A stretch of DNA of 64,000 nucleotides from Eucommia ulmoides (lineage: Eukaryota > Streptophyta > Magnoliopsida > Garryales > Eucommiaceae). The stretch covers positions 26,096,243 through 26,160,242 of the forward strand of contig CM028333.1 of assembly GCA_016647705.1 (NCBI GenBank), written 5' to 3'. The notes under the pieces were generated by a model. It was not told the DNA's origin, did no database searches, and saw nothing but the letters and a program-made list of their open reading frames with translations. The translations under genes were made by a program, and so were the position numbers. Below, piece by piece: positions 25,045 through 36,040 of this stretch (positions are counted from its first letter, which is position 1; each line of letters opens with the position of its first letter).

Positions 25045-26382
25045 AAGTCGTTCAATGATACCGGCCCAAATACGTCTAATCCACTCACACTTGCCAATAC
25101 AAAAAATTAACAGGTTTCTTCCCACAAAGAGCTTCTGTCACCTCAATACAAATATACTCAATTAATACCTCGAATAATACCATGATAGATTCAATTTTGA
25201 GGCACACAAATCAGATTTAAAATAGTTAATACACAAGTAGCACGTAATCAGATTTTTCAAATAAATATCTTGTAAAGATTTTCACATAATTAAGTTCAAA
25301 AATGATTTTTCTAAAATACCTTATCTAGGCAATTAATCACTAATAATCAAATAAAGCAATAACAAGAGCTTGGAATGATCTCAACGGGCTTCGTCAAAAA
25401 TTATAATGATTTCGTAATAGAGAACACAAACTGGTGACACAAATAATGAGTGCCTTATATCAAGAACTTTAAGTATAATCATACTTATAAATCTCAACAA
25501 TGAAATCTTTCTTAGAATGATAGAAGACTGATGTTCTTGAATAGTCAAACTCAATCCCATAGGTTTCTATTAATAGACGTAGAACTAGGTCTTCAATGGG
25601 TAGTTTTCAAATGTCATGACTTTAAATGACATCTCAAGATCCCATATATCATATATATGCAAACTAGATATGTTTCACGAAAACAATACTCTTAGGAAAA
25701 CTCATCTTAGTTCTTAAAATTTTTTCAAATCGAAATCCATATAAATAAGAAGCATTTAATCAATTTAATTAAAAGTAGAATTAAGTAAATGGACCAATTA
25801 AATAGGAATCTTACATATCATGATATATTTCAAAAATACTTTGAATTTCCTTAAAAACCTCCTTTAGAATCATCAAAATCAAAATATCTTGACCAAAAAA
25901 ATAAATCAGTCAAAGGATTAACTTACCACATCAGTCGACCTACCAACCCTGCTGGGTAACCAACCCCTCACAACGGTCAAATTAGTGACCGTTGTGCTGG
26001 TCCAGCCAATTGACTGACCCTCCTGGTTGGTTGACCGATTGGACCAAAAGGTCCCATTTTCTTCCTATTTCAGCTATTGGAATCATTAGTCGATCGATCC
26101 AACTTGTCGGTTAACCGAATTGACCGGTATCCACTTCCTAAACACATTGTTTTGGTTAGTCGACCGACCCCTTTCGTCAGTTAACCGAATTAACTTGAAA
26201 AATCATCATTTCAAGCATTAAAATTATTTTTTCAATTAGATCTTCAACCAAAATCATTTCAAATACTTAACACATTATAAAACACAGTTTAAACCCCTAA
26301 AATTATCACAACACACAGAAGATAATACATATTAGTCCCTTAAAATATCAACACTTAATTATCCATCAAAATATTAGATTTA
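25045..26382 (-). mobile_element. Partial LTR, copia (family of 47-57 kb)
   Basis: On the minus strand this begins TGTTAAATCTAATATTTTGATG at 26382 and follows the LTR at 47066: start block, then a cluster of GGTTAACCGA/GGTCAACCGA-like motifs (about 25925-26180), the 'ACGTAATCAGATT' block (about 25236-25250) and the 'GTGGGAAGAAACC' block (about 25112-25124). The LTR 3' end is not present. Fossil. Confidence 0.68.
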
Positions 26383-26394
26383 ACACATAGATTA

Positions 26395-27250
26395 TGTATA
26401 TTATATTTTTGCTTTTATATTATATCTTTAATTTAATTTTTATAAATTTAATATTTAAGTATTTTAATAAATTTAATTTAATATTATATATTATTTCTAT
26501 AAATTTTATAAATTTATTGTTAATAATTTATGTATATTATATTACGCATATCATGCTCATTAATTCTATAATTTTCTTGAATTTATTGTCCATAATATTT
26601 GTATATTGTATTTTTTCTTTTACATTAATTTTATAATTTTCTTAAATTTATTGTCAATAATTTTTGTATATTATATTTTTTCTTTTATATGATTTATATA
26701 ATTTTATTTTTGTAAATTTAATATTTTAATATTTTTACTAAGTTTAATGTTCATATATTAATTCTACATTGTTAGTAAATTTAATGTCCACGATTTCTAT
26801 ATATTATATTTCTTATTTTATATTATTTTTTAATTTAATTTCATAAATGCAATGTTTCAGTATTATTATTAAATTTAATGTTTATAAATTCAACGTCCAA
26901 AATTTTCGTGTATTATATTTCTTCTCTTATATTATTTCTTTAATTATTTTTATTTTTTTAAATTTAATGGCTCATTATTATTACTAAATTTAACATCTAT
27001 TTATTATTTCTATAATTTCTATAAATTTGATATCCATAATTTTTTGCGTATTATATTTTATTATTATTATTTTAATTTAATTTATGTGAATTTAATAGGC
27101 ATATATTATTTATAATTTTTTTGTAAATTTAATGTCAATAGTTTCCGTTTATTATATTTTATCTTTTATATTATTTCTTTAATTCAATTTTCTTAATTTT
27201 AATGTTTTAGTATTATTATTAAATTTAATGTCCACATTATTTTTATAAAT
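26395..27250. repeat. AT-rich degenerate tandem repeat
   Basis: About 850 bp of highly AT-rich DNA in which the same words recur in order ('tatattatatttttt', 'tttaatttaattttt', 'aaatttaatgtcca', 'aattttcgtgtatta') with a spacing of roughly 100-170 bp. It looks like a decayed minisatellite. It abuts the LTR end at 26382. Open frames through it are composition artefacts. Confidence 0.6.
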
Positions 27251-28430
27251 TTATATATAAAAAAAACATATTGTCTCTCTTCAATTATTAAAAAATAAAT
27301 CTCTTTTCTCAAATTTGTATATAAGATATGTAAGGTTAAAAATAAACACATTTTATATTTATATTAATTTTTTATTTGATTTGAACAGTTCTTTTTTAAA
27401 AGATAAGGAATGACTGTAATTTATCAGAAGTTAATTGATTTATACAATACATGCAACAAATTAATATAATTTGGTGTAGCATGTACTTATAGTACCATTC
27501 TGAGAAACATGTCGCCCATGAAAAAGAAAATTTGGTCCGAGAATTACGGAAGAATCATTTAATTAAATACTTAATTAAATTTTTTTTTTTGGGTCAAACT
27601 TAATTAACATATAGTATATGCTATTGCTATTACTATATATTTATTTTGCTTTTACACCGAATTGCTCCTCCTTTTCATGGCCAACGGAATGATAACAATG
27701 TAAGCACGCTTTATTATTATTTCTTATCTCTATATCGTTTCTATTTATTGTCCTTATTTTATAATATATCTTTCTTGGGCTCATACATATACGTCACAAC
27801 ATTTTTTTTAATACAAAATTTTTCATTTCTCTTTTTGATTCTTTAGACTTGAAGGACTATAAAAGAAAATAGTTTTTCGGTAAAGTGAGTTTAGATCCGT
27901 TTACGCATTAATCACCTTATCAGACGATCTTAAGACTCATTCTCCCACGTCAACCCGGTACACAGGAGTGTTATACAGGAGTATTGAATCCTACATGATA
28001 AGGAATGAAGGACCATAAATCATTTTGTGTATAATGATAAAAAAAAATAAAAGGAAAATAAATAAATATGGCTCCAATTTACTGAAATTTATAAAAGCAC
28101 AAGTACAATGTATTTAATTATTACTTTATAATGTAAGGAAAATGAGTGTGTGAATGAGAGAGAGAATGGTTACGTAATTTATGGGTTGATTTTATTTTTA
28201 CTTGTATTTGAAGTGAAGGGTGTCCAATGGAGAGCATGATTGAAGCTAACAGTGAGAATTAACATAGAAACTATTAATGGAAAAATGAGTTGAATCATAG
28301 CCCTTGCTTGTAAATCAAGAAGAAGACATCATGACTCATTATCATCATCACCCACATAATTATTAATTTTATAAACAAACTTTACTCATATATTATCTTT
28401 TATTTTGACTTTATTTGGTTAGATATTTTC
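27251..28430. other. Intergenic, nothing recognised
   Basis: AT-rich DNA without a convincing coding frame, RNA gene or transposon end. A GC-normal patch at 27880-28010 has no recognisable feature. Confidence 0.5.
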
Positions 28431-28436
28431 TTCTCC

Positions 28437-30175
28437 TTGAATCCCACGTTGCTTGTCTTACCTGATCATGAACTATATATAAATTTAGAGACAATTCTCA
28501 TTTTACATGGCGTTTTTTGAATCTATATTAGGCCCATTGAACTTCTATATGGTATCAAAACCCCGTCTTTTATCCAATGATGGGCATGTTGGATCCCATG
28601 CTAATGTTTGGCCCCCCGATATCCGTTCGTAATGGTTTATCCAAGTTCACCCTGTGCGTGAGGGGGAGTGTTGAATTCTACATTGATGTTAGCTCCCTAG
28701 ATATCTGTTCACAATAGTTTAACAAAGTCCAACCTGCGTATAAGGGGGGTGTAAGATTGTTGAATCCCACATGGTCGCTTGTGTTACCTGATCTTAAGTT
28801 ATATGTAAAGTATATGGAAATCCTCCTCTTACAAGGCATCTTTCGAGAGTGAGTTCTGCCCATTGGCTTACTACATGTCATCAGAGTCAAGTCTCTTTTG
28901 TCTGATGTTGGACGTGTATTCATCCCACATTAATGTTGGCCCCCCCGATTATCCATTTGTAATTGTTTAAAAAAAAAAGTTCACTATGTGCATGAGGGAG
29001 CATGTTCAATCCCACATCAATGTTGGGCCCTTCCCTAATATTCGTTCATAATAGTTTGACAATGTAATACCCCGAAAAATTTAAATTTTGAAAATATTAT
29101 TTTATAAAAGTTTAATATTTTTGAATTTTTTTTAAAAAAATTTATGGTATAAATAATATTTGATAATTTTTAGGATTAAATATTAATTTTAAATTGACTT
29201 TTAAAAGTTTTGGGAATATTAAAATATATTTTTAAGAGTTTTGAGATATAATTAATATTTTCTTTATTATAAAGGGAATATTTTCTAAATAATAAATAAA
29301 TGGTTTGAATTAGTTTAAGGAAACTAATTTCATCCATATATATATATTGGGTATATAAAGGTTGACACTGATGATGATGATGATGATGATAAATAACGAA
29401 ATAAGAGAAGGAATCTCATTAGCAAGACATTAGAGCCGCATAATAGGGATTAGAGATGAAACTATAGGATTTCATTTTGGGTTACTAACCCAAAATGATT
29501 ATATATCTATACATTTTTGAATGTTTCTGAGGATTCCAGTTCGGATTTCGGTTTTGAATTTCTAGTAAAAATTTTAACTTTTTTAATATTTGTATTTAAT
29601 CTCTCTCTCTCTCTCTCTTGTAATTCATGCAAAAGTGATTGTTAAATTTTAATTGTTAGTTTTCATAAAATATTTAGGATTATTATATACAAATTATGTA
29701 GAAAACATGCATGTGTTTATCGTATTAGAGATATTGAAATTCTACTAAATTTGACTCACAATCCTGTAGTTTTTATTGCAGGGCAAGTGAAAATGGATAT
29801 GCGTTGGAAATTATATTTGAATTTCTATTTAATTTGTAATAATTGTATTTATAATTTACTATTGTAAAATTGATTCAATAAATCGATAATTATAATTATC
29901 ACTGTAGTTTGTAAAATTTCTTAGATCTTTTATAGAATGAAATATTAGTTATTCGGTTTTTGTATTAATCCTTCAAATAGAGAAACCGCGTAGCGGCCCT
30001 AGGAAACTAGGTTATTACAAACAAAGTCTACCTTGATTGTGAGGGAACATATTGAATCCCACATCATTTGTCTTACTTGATCCTGAGCTATATATAAGTT
30101 TAGAGGCAATCATCATCTTACAATACAATTTTTGAGAATGAGTTAGGCCCATTAGCTTCGTAGACATCTAATCTA
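28437..30175 (+). mobile_element. Tandem TRIM array (three LTRs, two internal domains)
   Basis: A short terminal-repeat retrotransposon in miniature. LTR-like units of about 120 bp ('TTGAATCCCACAT' ... 'GGCCCATT') occur at about 28437-28555, 28754-28873 and 30050-30175. Each of the first two is followed by a primer-binding-like site (TGGTATCAAAACC near 28551; TCATCAGAGTC near 28880) and a short internal domain ending in a G-rich purine tract (for example GTGAGGGGGAGTG near 28660-28672). LTR-internal-LTR-internal-LTR is the layout expected from unequal recombination between TRIMs. The second internal domain is split by a solo LTR at 29063-30019. No coding capacity. Confidence 0.65.
29063..30019. 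mobile_element. Solo LTR inserted in the TRIM array
   Basis: Starts TGTAATACCCCG and ends AGGTTATTACA, so the termini are inverted (TGTAATA...TATTACA). Flanking 5-mers GACAA (29058-29062) and AACAA (30020-30024) match at 4 of 5. The TRIM sequence resumes exactly after it ('caaagtctacc'). Probably Ty3/gypsy. It contains short GAT and CT microsatellites (about 29370-29390 and 29601-29620). Confidence 0.7.
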
Positions 30176-30379
30176 AATGGATTGCAGCCCACAAGAACAC
30201 GGGATTTTTTTTTAAAGATTAATATTCGTTGCTATGAGAATATTATACAATGGACTCACCGCTAGTCAACTCATCAGTTGATGAATGCATTTTCCAGTTC
30301 AAAAAAACAAAAAAATTGCTAAACAATACAACAATGGCAATGCCCAGACCTCAGAAATCATGTTATGAAAAATCGGCTG

Positions 30380-33300
30380 CTACTCATGTAATCGATTGAC
30401 ATGTGCAAAAGGAGTTCGATTTGGCAATGCCAATTGTTGTTGTTGCTGCTGAATCTTGCTCTCCGTACCCCAGTTTGGTCTATTCTCGCAAGTAGACAAC
30501 AATGTTCTCATCTCTTCGATGGATGCCAAGCTAGGAACTCGTATTGCTCGGTTCTCATGAATCATATTCGTATGCGGATCGACCTGTTAAATCAAAGGCA
30601 TCAAATGAAGAATTCAAATAAAATGAGTGTTAAATTAATGGCATTGGCAGTTAAAAGTAACATGTCGACGATAGTTTCTAATATTTTTTTCTCGTATTTC
30701 TGCTTGGTGTTTTTGTTTCAGATTTCAGGTTTTGTTCCCAAAAAACTTTTAAATGAGGGTGAAATCTGGGAAGTATTCTGTTCTATTTACAAAAATTTGT
30801 TTTAAAAATCTGATAGTTGAAACATTTTTTTTGGACCTATTTTTCCATTTCTGTTCCCACTTTACTAGGAACCGAAACACTAAGGTGACGTTTGGTAACC
30901 GTTTCTGTTTCCATTTCAGTAGTGGAATGGAAATGGGATGAAAAGGGATGAAAATTTTGTCTCCTTCTTGGGAGTAGAATCGAGTTTGTTAACGATAATT
31001 TTTTTTTTTTGTTTTGGGAAGAGAATCGCGTTTGGTAACGATTTTATCCTTAAAAAAAAGAAAAAAAAAATAAAAAATTAAGATTTTTTTTTCTTGTTTT
31101 GGACGAACGGCGGCGGCGACGATGACCGGCGGGTGGGTGACGGTGGCTGCGGGTGGGCAACGGCGATGGTGGCAGCGGCGACAGTGACCGTCGGGGTGGT
31201 GACGGTGGCGGACGGCCGAAGGTGACTGGCGACGGTCACCGGAGATGGCCGTCGGACGGCAGCGGCTAACGGTGAACGACGACCGGCGGATAACGGTGGC
31301 GGTGGATGAAAAGTAACAGATATTGGGAATGGAATGGGAATAATGAGAAACAATTTTTTTTGTTTCTCATTTCTTAAGAAAAAAAATGGGCACAATTCCC
31401 AAATGAGAATGGAATGGGAACGAGAACAAAAATTATCAAACGCTATTTCCAAACAGAATTTCCAAAAATCTGGGAATGGAATGAGAATTTTTGGAATGGA
31501 AACAGTTACCAAACGGGCCCTAAACAAACAGGGTCTGCCTTATTGAGCATGCAGTTCAACCAAAAATAGAGAAAAGCCATGTGTATATTAATTAAGTCAG
31601 CTCACCAAGTAATCATTTTTGAGGCAGTGATAGGCTGTCTTTTGAATCTCTGAGATGCCTTCACCATGGTTTTGTTGTGCAGACTTAAGTTGGTCGGAGC
31701 TGGTGGTGCACATAGACTCTATTTCCTTCTTATTCTCATGATCCAACACAAGAGAATCTGTTAAAAAAAAAGAAGGGATTTTTCCAAGTTATATGGTTCC
31801 TATGGATTGACATGGCAGAAGAAAATATGTTCTTGATTGTAGGAGTTTTAGAACACCTTTAACAGAAGTCAATAGATCGCGAGTTTGGGCTCCAAATTCT
31901 ACATCCATTGATGAGCAAGCAGAGAAGAATTCATGATATCTGGTGTGATTTGCACCAATCTTTTGCCTGACAAATAGAAACAGATCAATAGACATAATAT
32001 TGGTAGATATAAATCAGGGAACAGTATGTTCTCTGGGAACAGAAACACTAAGGCCCTGTTTGGAGACTCTTTCAGTTCCCTGATTTTTGTTCCCGCTCCT
32101 AAAATTTTAGGATTAATGTTCAAAAGCGCATTTGGTAAACACGGTTTTGTTCCCAAAAATTTGGGGAGTATTTCCTCGATTCCTTAAGAATCTGAGAAAC
32201 AAAAAATGTTGATTGCTATTCACTCCCACCACTCAGCTGCTGCTGCCGCCACCACCACCATCACGTTGACTAAGAAATATGTATATTTATTGTGATATAT
32301 TAAAAGGAAAAAAAAAAGGACAATGTTGTAACCAAATGTATTTCTTTGCTTCTGTTCTCATAAATTAAAAGAAACAATTTCAATACAATGGTCGTGACTG
32401 AACATGTTTCTATTCTTGGAATACTCTTGAACATAAATAGAATTCTCATCCCAATTTGTTGGATGTAGAAACACTAACAAAACGCCACCTAAACAAACGC
32501 CAACTAAGAGAATTAGAAGCCAAAAAAATGAAGGCGAACTTACTTGACAGAAGATTCAATCTCCACAATACTGCTCTTGTTTAGACGGCTGATCGATAAT
32601 TGTGCATCATCCCACTGCTGCCTCGAATTATACACCTTATTTGCACTGCTTATTTCAAAACCCATTCGACTTTTAGTTTTCTTTACAGATGAGCTTTTTA
32701 TTATTTATTTTTTTGGCGCCATCTGGTGTTATAAACACATGATATAAACTCATCTTTACGGATGAGTTTTTACATTTCTTTTAATTATTATTTTTTTATT
32801 TATTATTTTGCACCATCTAGTGTATAAACACATGATATAAAAAGATTACCAATCCTGGAGGTAATTTTCCATCATAACTCTGCTTCCGGCTAATGCGAAT
32901 GTGTCCTCCATGAAATGAGTTTTGAGATTCTCTAAGTATCCATTCACATCGTTAGTTGCACCTGCCGAAACTTGCTTCATATTCGATAGCTCTTGCATCA
33001 ATTTCCTGTTCTCTTGATTACTTGACTCCTGAATTTTCCTTGTGGCTTCAGACACCTGAGAGAGACAGTCCAAAATAACGTTACGATAGCTACGCTGACC
33101 ATTAATCAGCCAAAATACATAGAATCCCATGGCCAAGCCACATGCGTATCCGAACCCACTGAATTTCTAATTTTTTAATTTTTGTTTTGGTTTTACGCAT
33201 TATGTATATTTCAGGAATTTCAATCAATTGAAAGTATTGATCCCAGCGAAATATCAAAAATTACAAAGATTCAACCGACTAGGGTCAAATTCGAATTCTT

Positions 33301-34668
33301 CAAATTAAACACAGAATTTTCATTTAATATGATGTATGCATGCGTAGATTTATTATTTTACTTAGTATTTCAGTAAATTTTGACGGATAATTTTTTTTTT
33401 TTTTAATATATAAAATAAATAAAATTGCTCCACCACTACAACTCACCATTGCGGTTCTACTAGTTGTTAGGTTTGCCAATATTGCTGTGATCTTTTCCAC
33501 GGCCGAGTTCTCCTCCCTAATAGCCTCTTCCTGTTTCAACACAACAGCAAAAAAGCCACCATTAGACTTCAATTCCTCTTCCATTTTGCGTAACTGTCAT
33601 ATTGTCGAAGATAAGTATCTTCTCGAAAGATGACCTTGAACATCTTCTCGAAAGATGCTAAATGGTGGGATTTTTCCATTAAACTTTCTTCAAAAACGGA
33701 CATGAGTTGAGAAGCACGCTGACTTAGATCGTTGAAGAAATCAATTGTAGCCGTTGAAATCATTTGTGACGAGAGTAGACTTCTATGTAAGGCCTACATC
33801 ATTGACAGATGATTAAATTTTTAATGCAATCAAGAAAAAAAATTGGAAATGAAAGCAAAACGAGTTTACCTCTTCTTGTCGTTGAGCTGAGAAAGCCCAG
33901 AACTGTCTTTGCTCAGTAAGAGAATTCTGAACATCACAAATGACATCGTTGGCCTCTGAAACTGCAGCTTTAAGGGACTACATATATATTATATATGACA
34001 TGTTAGCTTCAGTAAAACTTCAAGCATCACCGATACCAAAAAAAAAAAAAAAAAAAAGTTTTTTTTTTTTAAATAATAATAATAATAGAAGTAAAAACAA
34101 GTTAAACTTACATACTCCACTGCATTTGTTTGTGATAATATGGTAGAGTTCGCTTGCTCCAGATCGGAACAAGCATTCTTTTGCAGCATATCATAAAGGT
34201 CCTTCAGGGCTGCCACTCCTGAAGCATGGGTCTGTGACATTTTCTTGATCCTTGATTCCAAGACCTCAGACACCTAGTGTATAATGATGAGGATAAATGG
34301 TTACTATTTGAGTAACTTGGCAGGAAGAAAAGTGAATTTAGTGCTCTTTAATACTCACTTCAGATTTACTAACAAAAAATGAGCGTGCGTTCTCTTCCAT
34401 GTATCTTAGTTGTTGCTGTTGATGGGATACTGACCCCAGAATTGTCTTATGCAGGTTTTTCAAGCTCTCATCAAGATGTGAACCAAATTTAGAGAGCAGA
34501 CATTGGTTCTCTGCTTCCAATTTGTTCTTTTGATCTGTAAATAGTTTACGTAGTTAGTGGTGTTTCCGAAAATGATTTCGTGCAAGTACATTAACACATG
34601 GAGCAAAAATAATCACGGAAATGTGTCGTGCTTCCATGGAATCCAATTTTGAGGGAACATATAAATAT

Positions 34669-34699
<31 letters not shown>

Positions 34700-36001
34700 A
34701 GAAGAAGAAGAGGGCCCACTTATGTACCTAATTTTGCAAATAGTGCAGTCCTATCATCCAATGCATACTGCAAATTGGTCCGCAATTCCTTTGCACATTC
34801 AATCAGTCCATTTTCTGTTTTTATGTGGAGAAACTCTCGTATATGAGATTCGTATGCATAGTCAAGACTCGAGTGAGTTTAACATGATCTTCTATTTATG
34901 AACTCTCTTAAAACTCTCCTTACCTGAATGTTGTAGTTTGGAAATCATGGTCTCCTTCTCCTTCAGCATGGATATTGCAGCACTATAACTCTCTTGAAGC
35001 TCTTGCAAGGCCTTGTCACTATTTTCTAAATTCATCTGAAGAATATATAGAAAAATCAAAATAACTATGAGGAGATATGGAACGATAATCTGGAAAAAAA
35101 AAAAAAAAAAAAAAAAAACAAGCCTTAAAGAGGTCTGTTAATTATACCCTGCAACTTTTCAGTTCATTTTCGACATTTAATTTCTGTTCTTGCTCGACAA
35201 GATAGAGTTCACGAAATTTATCAGCTTCCTGCAACAATAACGAAGGTCATTTATGGATATCAATCCAGAAGAAAATATTCGAAAAATGAAAATGATGAGA
35301 AAACAACTATTACCTTCTTGCTGATGCTAATATCAATCTCCAGTTGCTCTATCTTCTCATTCTTTGCCTGCCAAATGTCGCAAGATTGCCCATTTAGGAC
35401 TCGAACTAATTCTTGACAGTTATAGGATAGCAATCCAAATACTAAATAGGCCATGGTTTTATTTGGGGGGAAAAATAGAGTGACAAATGTCCTACTTGTT
35501 AGATCAAATACAAATTGAATCTTCTCCATCAATTACAAGAGGAAGAAATTGAATCATTAATTGGAAATGAGAATCATAAATGCAGAGGTTTAAGTTTAAG
35601 CTATGAAATAAATCCAAACATCCGTAAATTAACAAGGTGGATTAGGGTATCTCCTAGGAAGCTATGAAATGGATTAATATCTTTAAAGTGAAAGAAAATA
35701 AATCCAAACATCCGTAAATTAACAAGGTGGATTAGGCTATCTCCTAGGAACCCAATAGGCTCTGATACCATGTAGAAATCAAATGGGCCTAACTCACTCT
35801 CAAAAAATGTCTTGTAAGATGAGGATTGCCCTAGAGTTTATATATAGCTCAAGATCAGGTAACACAAGCAATGTGGGATTCAACATGCCCCCTCACACGA
35901 ATGGTAGATTTTTTGACAAACCATTGCAAACGAATATCGGGGGAATGGCCCAACATTGATGTGGATTCAACACCCCCCCCCCTCCTCACGCGCAAGGTGG
36001 A

Positions 36002-36040
<39 letters not shown>

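Noticed and set aside
31078-31527. 149-codon Pro/Ser/Arg-rich frame on the minus strand
   Set aside because: It lies wholly on a GC-repeat inside a Tourist-like MITE and its flank in a KIN-5 intron; no conserved motif.
33569-33763. Apparent frame break in the kinesin-5 stalk
   Set aside because: A 104-nt GT-AG intron (33531-33634) restores the family's sequence and keeps the total length divisible by three, so no defect is needed.
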